Shown here in pieces: positions 24,066 through 37,000 of a DNA stretch of 64,000 nucleotides. Source of the stretch: Fomitopsis serialis (lineage: Eukaryota > Basidiomycota > Agaricomycetes > Polyporales > Fomitopsidaceae); the NCBI RefSeq assembly GCF_022376445.1, contig NW_025955100.1, forward strand, positions 1-64,000, given 5' to 3'. Within the stretch, counting starts at the first letter, position 1. Every line of letters begins with the position of its first letter. Made by a program: the position numbers and the translations under genes. The notes under the pieces are model-generated. The model ran no database searches. It had not been told where the DNA came from and saw nothing but the letters and a program-made list of their open reading frames with translations.

Positions 24066-24509
24066 CTTGCACTGGGCCTGCTGAAAGTAAGCTAAGAACT
24101 TCAACATTCGTACTACACACGTACAGCACAGTACTTGCCACAGAACCACGGTTTCAGTGTATATTGTAGAGTACTTGTGTATCGCAGCTCTGTTATGCCT
24201 GTGGGGTCTATCAATGTCCGAATTAATGTGTATCGCAAGCGGTTCGACGGGGCTGCGACCCGCGTATGGTGAGTCGTTCGAAATGAACCAAGTCTGGGAT
24301 CGGCGCTTGATCGACGCGACGCGTCGGAATGACATCACGTGAAAGCACGTCTGTGGCAATACATTTGGGCGCTTAGAAGTCGGGATCGGAATTGCCCGTG
24401 AGCGCCTGAAATCAGAAAAGTTGTGTCTCGCTGCTTTGCAGAAATCACCGTTCGGTGTTCTTTCAGGCCTACACTCTTTCCGTTTCACCCTCATTAGGCT
24501 GGTAACTCG
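24066..24509. promoter_or_regulatory. divergent promoter region, exonuclease / zuotin
   Basis: 444 bases between two start codons facing away from each other; both genes must start transcription inside it. No TATA box or known operator stands out. Confidence 0.5.
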
Positions 24510-26579
24510 ATGGCGAACATAAGAGAACCTCACGTTGTTCCTCCACCACTTCCCGCGTCGTGGACGGCCCCGGAGTCGTCCGGCAAATCGATATCTCGTA
24601 CGCGGAATAGTTGCTGTTTTGCACGGAAGTGCGGCTCATGTTTCTTAGCTCTTGTCGAACGCAGACTCTTACCTGTTGGTCCGGCATATCTTGCCCACGT
24701 AAAGCGCGCCGTCCACAAGCTCACCTTCGAGGAGCATGACAAGCATGCGGAGGAAGAACGCAGGCGCTTGGAGGCGATGAACGGTACCGGTGTCGACGGC
24801 GAGGATGATCTCGGTGTCGGAGACGAACCTGAGGACGAGGAGCTGTCGTTGCTGGATCCGAAGGAGTGGAAGGTGCGTCATGAGGCTGCTCAGTCCCGGA
24901 CACTCTGACTTGACGCGTTCCGTGTCGCTAGAAACAAGACCACTACCAGGTGCTCGGGCTTTCACATCTGCGCTACAAGGCAACAAAAGATCAGATCAAA
25001 ATCGCACGTACGTACATTCTTGCGTTTGAAGAGACCTTCGCTCGTCCGTGTCTTGAGCTTTACCTCGACGGAGCCTTGGGCTCTGGGCGCTACGCAGTCC
25101 ATCCCAAAGGACGACAACCCTGAGGGTACCGAGGGTAGAGCAGCCATGGTCCGGGACATCAAGTCGTCACGACCTTGATACAGTGGTCATGGTACTCGTA
25201 CTTGTGATCACTGTTATTGCCCAACTCCAGCAGGTGCTCGGATGTGGCCTTCACGGCCATAGATCGTACACGCTGGCCTTTCACAAGTCAAGTGGATCGG
25301 CAGCGAGTTATTTAGAAGTGGACGCGGACGCAGTGTACCTACGGTCGTCCTGAGTGACTAGGCAGCGAAAGACGTATTTCGTGTGGCCGCCACTCTTGCA
25401 CGACTCGGTGCCAACTCGGGAGTACGTCGTGGGTTGCTTGCAGTGAGCCAGGGGTGAGGAGACTCAGACGCAACCTGGCGCCCATGCGAAGGACGAGAGG
25501 CCATCTCCGTCAAATCACGGGCTCCATTTCGCCAGTAGAACTGTTCCTACGGCTGAAAGGGACATTTCTACTAGAAGGATCAGAAGCTCAGTACATCCCG
25601 CCGGCCACAGAGCCGATGTTGCGGTGACTGTCCTGCACCACATTTGGGCACATTGCTGGATCCTGACTATACGATAAGTCGTCTAACCTTCTCACAGACA
25701 GGAAAAAGGTCCTCAAGCACCACCCTGACAAGAAGGCGGGGCTTGCCGGCGATTCGAACGACGATGCGTTCTTCAAGTGCATCTCAAAGGCGTTCGAGGT
25801 GCTTACGAACCCGGAGCGGCGGCGCCAGTTCGACTCCGTCGACCCGTACTACGAGTTGCTCGAGGCGGACGTGCCGGTGGAGAAGCAGCTCAAGAGCGCG
25901 AGGAACCCGCAGAAGTTCTTCTTCGACGGTTTTGCGCCCGTGTTCGAGCGCGAGGCGCGCTTCAGCCGCAAGCAACCTGTGCCGATGCTCGGCGGCTACG
26001 AGGACCCCAAGGAGGTCGTCTCGGCGTTCTACGACTTCTGGTACAACTTTGACAGCTGGCGGAGCTTTGAGTACCTCGACAAGGAGGTTAACGAGGGCAG
26101 CGATAAGTGCGTGACGGACGCGAGAGTTGCGCACTGGCTGACGAGTGATTTGCGTGCAGCCGGGACGACAAACGTTACACGGAAAAGAAGAACAAGTCCG
26201 AGCGCGCGCGGCGCAAGAAAGAGGACACGGCGCGTCTGCGGAGCATCGTCGACCTCGCGCTTGCATACGACCCGCGGATAAAGCGGATCAAAGAGGAGGA
26301 GAAGGCCGCGCGCGAGGCGAAGAAGAAGAACAAGGGTGGCGTCCAGAACGGTGTAGATGCCAAGCAGAAGGAGGAAGAGGAGAAGAAGAAGGCAGAGGAG
26401 GAGGCGAAGCGGAAAGAGGAGGAGGAGAAGGTGTGTTTTGTCCTCCGGCTTTCATGCACCCGTAACTGACGTGCCCTCAGGTTGCTCGCGCGGAATCTAA
26501 AAAGGCGAAGGCGGCGGCTGCGAACGCTGCGAAAAAAGCCAGGCGAGCGGCGCGTGCTGGAGACACCGATGCTCAATAG
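24510..26579 (+). CDS. zuo1: zuotin, J-protein of the ribosome-associated complex, 388 aa
   Basis: Six exons: 24510-24597, 24649-24872, 24932-25007, 25698-26106, 26160-26430, 26481-26579; phases fit. Order of parts: short N-terminus with PLVERRLLPVGPAYL, the ...DPKEWK KQDHYQVLGLS lead into the J-domain, KHHPDKK (HPD motif that stimulates Hsp70 ATPase), FEREARFSRK and FYDFWYNFDSWRSFEYLD (zuotin homology domain), NRDDKRYTEKKNK, then a long Lys/Glu coiled coil that binds rRNA. In yeast zuotin pairs with Ssz1 at the ribosome tunnel exit and activates Ssb. The protein stops right after the charged region (KKARRAARAGDTDAQ), so the C-terminal four-helix bundle of yeast Zuo1 is absent or encoded by exons I cannot see. 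Intron 3 is 690 nt, about ten times the local norm. Confidence 0.93.
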
Positions 26580-27224
26580 TTGTATCCTCGCTGCACTTGG
26601 AGACTACGAGTCCGCTCATTCATCGCACCATGCCGGTTCCATCGACATTCTGTATCGCTCTGTTGCATTAGAACTGTCTTCGCTATGTGCTATCTAGACA
26701 GGGTTACTTCTAATCCAGGCAAATCTTGGAGTCCTTGACCTCAGGATGCGCCTGTACTGTCTGTACGTTCTTTTCTATGGGACCGATCTCATTGCCTATG
26801 TGTGCTGCAATCATTTTGAGTTTGTGGCCTCGCACTTTCAAAGGTTGTCAATTACTACTTAGGTACTTATAACAACGCCGACTGCTATGCATACATTGTT
26901 TGACGGTGCGAACGGAGTGGAGGTCCCGCCGACTCTCAGGACATACGGCCCGGAGCGGATGTCCGTGCAGCCGTCTCCGTCATTCTACTAGTACTACCAT
27001 AACGTGAACGCGGTTTCACACTGGCAAGCTAGGGAGCCTCCGAGTGCGCTCAGGCTTGGCTCAGGCTTTGGTTCACGACTGCACTGTGTTTGGCTAAGTA
27101 CTTGAGCGCGGTACAATCTTCGCGGAGCTGATAGTAATCTGTGGTAATCAAGCGGTGCGCGATCTACTCTCAACGTTCACCGCAACATCCAGTGTCTCTA
27201 GCCTGCTATTTCATGCACGCTGCT
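26580..27224. other. intergenic region
   Basis: Spacer between zuotin and the amine oxidase, which would hold the latter's promoter. No gene is recognised. Confidence 0.5.
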
Positions 27225-28801
27225 ATGGCTTCGCTGGACACGATCATCATTGGAGCAGGCTGGGCTGGTGCCGTAGCCGCACGCCATCTCGCGCAGAGCG
27301 GGTACAAGGTGCTTGTCCTTGAAGCACGAGAGCGCATCGGTGGACGGGCGCGGACCTATACCGAGGGTACGCACGTCCCCGTCGACCTCGGGTGCAGCTT
27401 TATTCACGGTACGTGCATTGCCTATAAAATTACGCAAGGGCAAGCTGATCGCGGCTCGACATTGTGTAGGATACAAGGAGGGCAATCCTGCGAAAGTGAT
27501 TGCGAAGGAGCTTGGCATTGTGAGTGTAGATCAATCAAAGACGCGGATAATTGCCTCACCAATTCATCCAGGCAGTCGATGTAGCAAAACCGGCTGACAA
27601 TGCCATATACGGCGCCAATGGTGAACATCGTACTCTGACGGAATCCAGAGTGTGATTTGATCTTAGTACATCCCATACAGGCCTTCTTGACGCATCAGCA
27701 GCCAACGACCTACGGGATCGTCTTGGTCAGACGCACGCAGCTGCCCGCAACACAGCTCTCAATAGCACGTCTCTATCACCCTCACCGACGACGCCCCTTT
27801 CGGCTGCATTCTTCGACCCCAATTCCAAACTCAGCACTTCATCCACGCCCAGCACCGCGGCCGCCTTCGCTCGTACGCTCGAGGTGCCCTTGAATGCCGT
27901 CCTCGAACAGGTGAGCCTGCGCTGGACCGGGTGGGAGGACAACTTCGCGGGATCCGATGGCGCGCCCCAGGGTGGTTTCCAGTCCTTCGTCGACCGCGTC
28001 TTCTCCGCCGCGACGAACACAGGCAACACTCGCATTCAGCTCGGAGAGACCGCCATACGGATCCAGGAAGAGCAGTCCGGCGTGAACGTCTCGACGGACA
28101 AGGGCATCTACCGTGCCGCGACGGTCTTGTGCACGATTCCCCTTGGTGTGCTGAAGCGCGACGCTGTCAAGCTGTTCGAGCCGAAGCTCCCGGTGCGCAG
28201 AACGGAGACTATCCAGGGCACGCACGTCGGCATACTCGAGAAGCTCGTCCTCACCTATTCGGAGGCCTGGTGGCCGAACGCGGGCTCGGTAGGGTCATTC
28301 ACCTTACTAGCAACCAAGTTTTTGGGCGGTGACCCAGAGACAGTGGAGGACGTGCTATCGTCCACCACGCTCGTCGTCGCCTCCTTCGCGGGCCCATCCC
28401 TGCCGCATCAGCATCCGACCCTCCTCTTCTACCTCTCACCCACGCCCGCCCTCGGGCTTGCAAAGTTCTCGCTCGAGGAGGTGACTGACGCTGTGCATAC
28501 GTTCCTCGTCTCGCGTTTCCAGCCCGCCGCGCAGCCGGCCAAACCGACGAGCTCCGTTATGACGGACTGGCACAAGGACCCGCTCGCACTTGGTTCGACC
28601 ACGACGCCCAGCATCGCCGGCGAGGGACGCGGCCCGCTTGACTTCGCAGAGCTCGCGAAGCCACTTTGGGGAGGCCGCCTTGGGTTTGCCGGCGAGCATA
28701 CGGAGATGAACCACAGAGGGAGCATCGCGGGGGCGATCATCAGCGGGAGGAGGGAGGCGGAGCGCGTCACTCTTCTGCTCACCAAGCTCGCCGAGGCATG
28801 A
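27225..28801 (+). CDS. flavin-containing amine oxidase, 467 aa
   Basis: Four exons: 27225-27408, 27470-27519, 27572-27620, 27681-28801; phases fit. The start MASLDTIIIG places the FAD-binding Rossmann motif GAGWAG at the very N-terminus, followed by KVLVLEARERIGGRARTY. Near the C-terminus, LWGGRLGFAGEHTEMNHRG is the second FAD-contact motif typical of polyamine and monoamine oxidases. An upstream in-frame Met (27213) is possible. There is no signal peptide, so the enzyme is probably cytosolic or peroxisomal; the C-terminus TKLAEA is not a canonical SKL signal. Polyamine oxidation (spermine/spermidine) is likely from the family, but the substrate is not shown by the sequence; an LSD1-like role is unlikely because no SWIRM or tower domain is present. 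It converges on Cdc20 with a gap of 169 bp. Confidence 0.88.
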
Positions 28802-28970
28802 CGATAATGCTTTGAGTACAGACACCAAGTAGCCAAACATACGACAAGAGAGTAGCATAACGGACGTAGAAGTGCGTGTGTGTATGCAGTCGAGATACGT
28901 GTACGTGTGCTTACCTTGAAGACCAACCAATACGAGTTGTAGATGTCCGTGAATCCTAGTACTATGTGGT

Positions 28971-31072
28971 TTAGCGGATGCTCAGAATCCCGCTGCTAGT
29001 GCTCCCCGTGCCCGACCTGCTCGCCTCCTTGTCCTTGCCCTTCTTCACCTTCGGCGCCTCCCACACACGCCAGAACTTCAAGTTCTCGTCACCTGCGCCG
29101 GTACACACGACGTCGCCGTTCGGGCTGATCGCGCTGTAGAGCACGCGCGAGTCATGCGCATCGCGGATCTCGATAACTTTCTCCATTGATGGGTATGCAT
29201 GCACCATGACCGCGTTGGTCGGGTAGCCGTGCGTGCTGAGGAACTCCTTCTTGTGCGGAGACCACTGGATGGAAGTCACTTGCGACGGTGTTACTACCGA
29301 GTGCAGGCGCGCACCCGTCGTGGTGTTCCAGATGTGGATCGTCGCGTCCGACGTGCCTCCCCCGGACGCGAGGAGCGAAGGCTGCCAAGGACACCACGCG
29401 ATCGCCTGTGGATATGGACAGAGAAGTGGTCAGCACGCGAATTCGGCGTCGACCGTGTTGCTTACCTTGACCGCGGCGGTGTGGTTCCTCTTCGTCCACC
29501 GAGCACTGCCACGCGTCCCGGGAGCGACATCGCCGATGCGACCATCCCAGACATTCACGACATTGTCGTTCCCGCCGCTAGCGAGCAGCCCGCCATCGCT
29601 GCGCCACTGCAGGCCGCAGACTTCTCCCAGATGGCCAATCAGCTCGCCCACCTTATGCCGAGCCACGCGTACATCGTGATGCCAAATACTGCCATCCCCG
29701 CACCCGCTCGTCAGGATATGCTGGTTCCACGACAAGCAGCCGACCTGCGTCGAATGACCCGTCATCGTGCGCAGCTTCGTCTGCGTCTCGACGTCCCACA
29801 GTTCTACCGCGCCCGAGCCGTTCCCAACACCGAGGAACTGGCCATCCATCGAGAAGTCGAGCGCGCTTACGTACGTGCCTTCGGGCATCTCGCCCACGTG
29901 CACGACGTCGCCGCTGTCCGCGCGCCAGAAGTACGTGTTCTCCGCGAGCGCGACGGCCAGTGTATTCTGTGCGCTCCACGCGACGATGTTCAGGTAGAAG
30001 TCGTCCAGCATTCCGGGCGCGTCCAGCACGCGCTCTGGCGCGGTCGGGATCTTGCGGCCTTTGCTTGTAGAAGACGAGGTGGACGTCGGGAGGGCACCTG
30101 GACGCGCGTAGAGTGGACGCACGAGCTCGCGAGCTTGAGCGAGTAGCGGGTCGGAGGACGAAGGTGGCGGTGGCTCATGGTAGGCGAGTACGCGGCGGTT
30201 GATCGGGACTCCTGTGGCTGCTGCGAGACGTGCAGTGTGCCCCGGAGATGCCGATTGAGGGTTCAAGGACATCATGTCCAGTGTCGCAGTCACTTCTTCC
30301 GTCATGTCGCGCGCCGTAATGAATCTGTCACGAGTATCACGCTGCCGGACCAGTGTATCAGCGAGCATTCCACAGAGAAGTACAAAATACGGATGTATTC
30401 TACTGCATTTTCGCAAAGTGCACGTAGCTCAACGTGATGACTGCCCTCTCCTCAGATGAGCCGTGCTAGGTCGTACAGGGTAGAAGAACATATACTACCC
30501 TCCGGAGTGTAGTCCGTCGTCCCGCGTACAGAGCGGTACTGGGATTGGTGATCTCAGCGCGAAGACAAATGGCATGTCCTTCATCCAGCATAAACCAGTT
30601 GGAACATATCTTTGCATCGCTCATGCACAAGCCCATGCGTTCGAATGCGATAATCATATGGACAACCACTCACGTTCGGTTGAGATCTTGACCGCTTCTG
30701 TGTCTTTGGCGGCACGTAGTCGCGTGTAATCACGTCTATCCTGCTCTCCACGCCTCCTTTACGGATGACTCCAGCGCTTGCCTGGCGTTGCAAGGTGTCC
30801 GAGATCTGCAGGGAGCCACTGGTCGCGCGTTTAACAGGTGAGGCGGGTCTGCTGGTACTTTGGGCTCGTCGAACGGGAGACGCGGGTCGACTCGCCAAGA
30901 ACGGGTTGAAAGATACGTCTGCCTTCGACTTGGTCGGAGAGCTCGAGCCTTGACGTGGGATGCCTAGACTCAGCGCGTTCAGGCCGGATGTAAGCGCAGG
31001 AGTGAGTGGTGTTTTCGCCTCTGACCGCGAGGGGCGATGGCGAGAGGGCGTTTTTGGGAGGAAGGACATCAT
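28971..31072 (-). CDS. cdc20: APC/C activator Cdc20 (Fizzy/Slp1), WD40 protein, 569 aa
   Basis: Three exons: 31072-30674, 30341-29466, 29405-28971; phases fit. Cdc20 recruits substrates to the anaphase-promoting complex in mitosis. The N-terminal 133 residues are Ser/Pro-rich with many SP/TP sites; a motif of the form SRPASPV-K/R-RA occurs twice in a row. After the first intron comes DRFITAR at the C-box position, then TGVPINRRVLAYHEPPP, then about seven WD repeats (for example NIVAWSAQNTLAVAL, VELWDVETQTKLRTMTGH, LLASGGNDNVVNVWD). The last residues ILSIR form the IR tail that docks on the APC/C. No KEN box is visible. The first intron is 332 nt, long for this region. The alternative, Cdh1, is less likely because the spacing and the INRRVLAYHE segment fit Cdc20 better. 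Confidence 0.9.
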
Positions 31073-31549
31073 ATTTCTCGGCGATGTGTCGCAGGAGCGA
31101 GAACAAAAGGGAGAGTGGCAGTGGCGGAGAGGAAGGGAGACAATCCAAGCCACGCCCATGCCACACCCAAACCGAACTTGACCCACGTGATCGCGTACCA
31201 CATCTTCGCTAGCGCCCGAGATCGTTTCCTCCAGGATAAATTTGAGTACTTAATCATGGCCGTACTGTTGAGTACACTGATTGACTCCAAATCGACGCGA
31301 GAAGGCGTAAATACGGTCTTGTTGTCGATATGTAATTGAAGTGAGAAGGTTTGAGCCGGAATAGGCAGCCAAAGTCTGATTACAGTACTGTAACTTAGGC
31401 CACTAGTGAGGCCCCTCTGATTATGTACATGTCAGACCGTATGATAATGATATATATCCAGGACATACAGTAAGTGAGCCTCTCGTTGAAGTCGAAGTTC
31501 GAAAGGCCAGACTGACTACTAGTAGAGAAGAATGTAGCAGCTCCTAACA
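31073..31549. other. intergenic region
   Basis: Spacer between the 5' end of Cdc20 and the 3' end of the S53 peptidase gene. It must contain the Cdc20 promoter. No gene is seen. Confidence 0.5.
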
Positions 31550-34004
31550 TCACGGAAGCGCAAGCCACAGGTCGCGAAGCATCGCAACATTGGGAGTGCC
31601 AATACCCGTAACCGGGTCCCAGCCCGGCTCGGCGTAGAACCCATTAGTATCGCATCCCGGGTTCGACCCGTTGATGATATCATTGAATGCCGCTTGAAAC
31701 GAAGACGAATAGATCTGTCGGCCAACATGCATAAGAGCGCTCATAGAGGTCCTTAGAAAACCGCTACTCACCGTCGGATTAATGAAGCCGATTGTGCTCT
31801 TTCCCGCAGCGATGCGCGCATCGTTGATGGCTGTAAGGAAAGCCGCAATGACCGGCGTAGATGCCGAAGTACCGTAAACCGATAGCCACGTCCCGTCGGC
31901 TGCTACCGTATATCGGACACTACACAGTGTCATGAGAACATTACATTCAAGCTAAACATAGAAGCGCACCCATTTGCAGACAAATCCGGGTACGCGCGAC
32001 CCGACGAATTGAATAGGGAGGATGAGTATGGTGGCGGATAATTCGTCAAATAGTCTTGCACCGCCGTCTGCTGGTAACTGGGTAAGGCGAAGGTGTTTGA
32101 AAATCCACCGCCGGACGATAGGTATCCTGGTTGGTACGCCGCGCTCTCCATGCGGGGCTACGCGTGCAAGTTGAATGGTCAGTGCGGCCGCGGAGAATAT
32201 TAACATGATAATTCACCGAGGATGTGTTAATCTGCGTAGCACCCACGCTTGTCACATACGGACAGGTGGCGGGGAACGACGGGCTAAAGATTGTGTATCC
32301 ACTGCTGACGCCGAGATCTCCGGAAGAATTTAAGCATGTACCGTCCTCGGTAGCAACGCCATTGTCTCCGGTAGACCATAAAACTGTTACACCCATTAGA
32401 CCAAGCTGGAGGCACATCGTCAACAGATATGAAAAAAAAGGAACAGCGGACGAGCAAACCTTTGCGAATTCGTTACACATTCGCTCCATATACGCAGGGG
32501 TGAAGAACGCTTCGGCGCTGGAATAAGAGAAAGACAGTACGTTGGGTAGTGAGGCAGTTCCGCAGTCGTGACCTACCCCCAAATGAGCCAGCGCTATACT
32601 AGAAAGGCGGCTGCATCCTACCTTGGTATCCTCCGTCAGGGTCCGGATAGACGGGGTCTGACTCGGGATCGTCTCCACCCTCGTATGTACAGTACGACGC
32701 ATCGATCCCATCGAGCACATCATTGGGTGAAGCGCCTATGCAACACGCCACTTTGAGCATGCATGGATGCACTCTGTATCGCTTGAATTACATACCTTCC
32801 ACCATGTCCCCTGTTTGAAGCAGCGTGACATTCTGCGTCGGGCCCACCAACGCCATGGCGTATTGCAAGTCCAGATCCGATTCTACGTTATCGTCAAGCG
32901 ATTCGGTAGTTGTTTGCACAACACCTTAAAGGTTCGATGAATGAGCCATCGCACCGTCTGAGAAGCTCCATACTAGGATGAAGCTCTGCAGCAACCTACC
33001 TCCGTCGATGCTTACGAGCACAGGTCGCTCGCCTACTTGGCTCGGCGAGAAATTCGCAAAGAACATATCCAAGTCGCTAGCCACATAAGCGTTAGGGGTG
33101 AACTCGACTGCAATACGTCAGCGGCAGTGCGGGGTCGTAGCTTGACAGTCGTTGCTCACCTATGGCTATCGAGTTGTTTCCCGGGACCTGCGGCACAAAG
33201 TCGGTGAAGTTGTAGAGGAGGCGCAAACAATCCGGTGTGATCTGTTCGCCGCATGCGGTTAGTTGTTCGACGGTGTTCTGTGGTCCTGCAAGATCAGTAT
33301 ACTGTCTCGGTCGTTGGTGCAGACGAAACGCACAGCGAGAGGACCGTTGACATGTGCGGCAGAGCTTGTGAGAGGACGATAACTCGGCGTTCCGCCCCAA
33401 AGTTTGCTCGGAGCTGGTTGATCCCTCTTCTCGAAACCACGGCGCTTCTTTGGGGGTGGAACTGCAGCGTCGGAGTGACCAGTTCAACGTACTCGGAGAC
33501 ATGTTCTGGCAGACGGTACTTCTGCGAACAAGCGATGACTTCGCTGCCTGTCTCCTTTCCGTGGTAGATGAAGTATTCCGTCTTCAACAGTTCTTCGGCC
33601 TCCTCGACGGTCACGTTGGCACGTATCCACGTGCCGCTATTGCTCACTTGGACACGGTCCGTCCCGAGGCCGCTCGTGAGTAACCACGATAGGACGGTGT
33701 CGATGGCTTCCTTCGAAGGTCGGAACGTATGGCGCACCTCCGCTGGCGTCCAGTGCTTGCCATATCCGGGTGATTGAGGGTGTGATATCTCCATTAGGTA
33801 CTCTTCGACCTCGTGGATATGCGGCTGCATCAGCCCAATGCGGAGAGGCAGCACGATGTCAGGATCAGCCCGTCGCACGGGCAACCAGCCGGATGGGATG
33901 GTCGCGCGGGATTCGTGCACGACAAGCCGCGCCGGAGCCGGTGAAGCACCGCAGAGCGAAAGACCCAAAGCGAGGGCGATCAGAAGACAAGAGGCGAGAT
34001 GCAT
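31550..34004 (-). CDS. S53 family secreted peptidase (sedolisin / tripeptidyl-peptidase type), 643 aa
   Basis: Ten exons: 34004-33345, 33277-33160, 33107-33000, 32924-32796, 32735-32622, 32572-32460, 32405-32217, 32157-31970, 31919-31772, 31714-31550; phases are consistent and no stop interrupts. The start MHLASCLLIALALGLSLCG is a clear secretion signal. A pro-domain follows (about residues 30-215, with GYGKHWTPAEVRHTFRPS), then the catalytic domain: ITPDCLRLLYNF near its start, catalytic Glu/Asp in ESDLDLQYAM, STGDNGV, and nucleophile Ser in YGTSASTPVIAA. The C-terminal AFNDIINGSNPGC and EPGWDPVTGIGTPN form the calcium site. Acidic extracellular protein degradation is the known family role. 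The first donor (33344) is GTCCTC, a weak match, so that join is the least certain. Confidence 0.9.
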
Positions 34005-37000
34005 CCTTGTCGCGTTGGAGGGCAGGAGCGATCGCTGGGTAGTGCTAGCGGTACCGTTCTCCTTAAGTATCCTGGACAAAGCGCCCGGTGTCCAATGGGC
34101 GGTGCTGCACACAGGCCTAGGGTTAGAGGTGGTGAGAAACTGGCCTGTCCGGCTGCTCCGACAGAATCGACGAACCTTCGTGCAACCTAGACAAGTGGAT
34201 GTCCCTTCTGACAGTGACCTAAAGCTTACGCATGACGTCGGCAATCTGAAGACGGGTCCGAACCAAGTCAAACAGGATTGACATATAAGGTCTTTGTTGT
34301 CGCACTGCCCCAGAAAGGATGGCTGGCTCATGAGCGCACTAATTACTCGCTGCAACGGAACAACATATGAGCGAGCTGATCACATGCATCACAAAGCCGT
34401 CTAGAGAAGCATACCTACGGCACCCGAGCAGTCCGTTTGTTGAGTGTCTTGACCACAACGCCCCGAAAGATGGAGTCTGTCTTCGCGCCTGAGAGAAGGG
34501 CCTAGCTCAATTGTGGCCATGTTAGTTCCTCGACCGACCCAACCTAAGTCGGGCGCCGCTGAAAGCTTGCTGAAGAGCTCAGGCGGGGAAGACAGCCTGT
34601 CACACCATGGAGCCGGTTGAGCGGTGTATGATACAACAGTCTCGGGCGCAGAGCCAACGGCAATTGAATGGGAGCGGTAAACCGGGAAGAACGAAGCTCG
34701 AGTCTGTTAGATGCGAGGAGCACACCGTCCCGAATTCTGAGACGCGTAGCGCACATTGCTCGAGATGGACCATGACCAATTCACCTATTCGAGAAGCGCG
34801 TCGGGGCCACGAATCTTCCCTGCGCCACTGGCTGGAGCCTAGAGTTTTCGCAAGATGCAAAACTCACCTGACATAACGGTATAACACCGCCCTCGGCGGA
34901 TCACATCAAGCCTCTTGCGGTAATTTGCTCGATACGTTCGTCTGTCAGAATTGAAGCTCTCATGAGCTTACTTCACCCGCCCTTGTACTTTGACCTTGTA
35001 TTCCACACAAGGGAACGTCGGCCTAGAATAGTCGCCCCCGGAAAATGAAATATCCAGACAGCATGCGAACCCTGGGCCACGCACAGTTGCGGCGAACAAT
35101 CGTCGAAGGCTTTTGCGAGTTTCAAGCGGACACAGGCTGCTAACATCAAGACAGTTAACCAATGTAAAGCGGTCTTACAGGTCATGTCCCATAGACAGGG
35201 GAACGTACCAATCAAGTGATCAACGGGAGGAAGTCATATCTGAAACGCAAGTCAATGACTGCCATGCTTCAGTCGAGGAAAGATGCACGCAATGTGCCTC
35301 ACCCAACTTGTTTACAATTTTCGGACTGTCTCGGAGCCATCTTTATGCGAGTGAGTTGAATACCTCTCTCCCGTGCAAGCAACCACCGACTTGTTGACCA
35401 AGGACGTATCAGTCCTCAGGACAGTCCCCGCGTACTGAATGGTAGCCCCATACGCACGGGGATACCATTCAGCACGCGCGGACTGGCAAGTGGTCCGCGC
35501 GACGTCCCCTAAAGCAGAACAAGGCAGCTAGCTGTACGCGCTGCGCACCACCACCCCACTGATAGAAGGGTGAAGCTAGCCGGAAGCACCTCACTCCGGA
35601 GCATGGAAGCAGTAGTGGCATTGCGTGCGATCCGGGCTTCGGGTGCACTTTGAAAAAATTAAGTGTCCCCCCGGTGAACCGTTCAGAGTTTGTTGAGCCA
35701 TCGGGAAAGCACATTACGACAGCGCACGTACGTTCTCAATGATAACTGGGTTTCCATTGTTCCCAAAGCTGGTCCCCTTGTATCTGCGAGGCCGTGACCG
35801 ATGCCCAATCATGAGGCAATCGCGTCCGGGATTAGGTCACATGTGTCTTCGCAGGTCTTCGCAACCCACAGAAACTAGCTTCCACGAAGAACAGCTTCCG
35901 TTCTCAATTTAGCAGCAATAGCCGAACCTGCCTCATATGGTCATTCCGAACTGTAGTGCTGAATGTTCAGCAGTAAATGTGAACACGTACCGCTGGCACT
36001 ACCGTCGCGCAAAACGTCAAGTCATAGGACAGATGACTTGATGAATTGACTTCACACAACTGCGTCAGGGCGTAGATACCTGTCCTTGACCGTGCCCTGG
36101 ACGTTGGTTCCGTTGACATCCCCACAGCAAACTGTCAACTGCGGATGCGTCTGTCATGAATCACGCTGAGTACCATAGATCGACCGAACAAGCGTCAGAA
36201 CATGCAAGATAGATTGCGATCGGGCTGGAGCGCACCAAAGCCGAATGTGCCTAGGACATCAATCTAGATATACCGCCGGCGTCGTTCGAATGCCCCCCTT
36301 GTAGTGGGACCTGGCAAAGAAAAACCAGTCAGGCGGATACGAGATGAATCAGAGCATGACGTTGCAGCTAATTCCAAATTGCTAAACCCCCGCCGAAAAG
36401 TGTGTACAGGCGGCCCGGATTCGTCGGCCTTGGAATCCCTTGTGTGCTCCCATCAACCTTCTAACGGAACGAGCAGCGTCGAGGGCGAACTAGCCCGAGG
36501 TTTGGAGCCGAGGTCGACCGGCCATGAGCGCGGATCGCCTGAGAAAGCCAGACGAAGGCCGACGCCCTCCGCGTGTGCACACATTCTGTGGTGGCGGTGA
36601 TCTAGCAATATGGAATTAGCTGCGATCCCGTGAGGACAGTCGGCATGTGTATGATTTGAGGATCACGTACGCGTGTCAATCAAGACAAGAGATGAGTGGG
36701 TCGTGTGCCTGAGCGAATGATGAAACGGGTAGAATGTATTCTTGCGAAGGTGCATACCATGACACAGCGCGTGAAGTCATATCTCACCCTACTGTCCGTC
36801 GACCTCGAGTACGCACCGGAATCGCTGCGGCTGCGGTTCATCATGGGGACGAGATAGCTCTCCCTGGATGATTCATAAACGACACATAAGTCTCCGTGAG
36901 AAGGGTTGTTACTATCAGAGGTACCCTGACATAAGCACGACGGACCGACGGTGCCCAGGTATGGTGAACAAGGCGAACCTCCTGTGTGAGGACGGGTGGC

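Noticed and set aside
29199..30146. 315-codon plus-strand frame
   Set aside because: Antisense shadow of the Cdc20 WD40 exons.
35450..35700. Possible solo LTR around the hairpin
   Set aside because: No TG...CA termini with a target-site duplication could be identified on either side.
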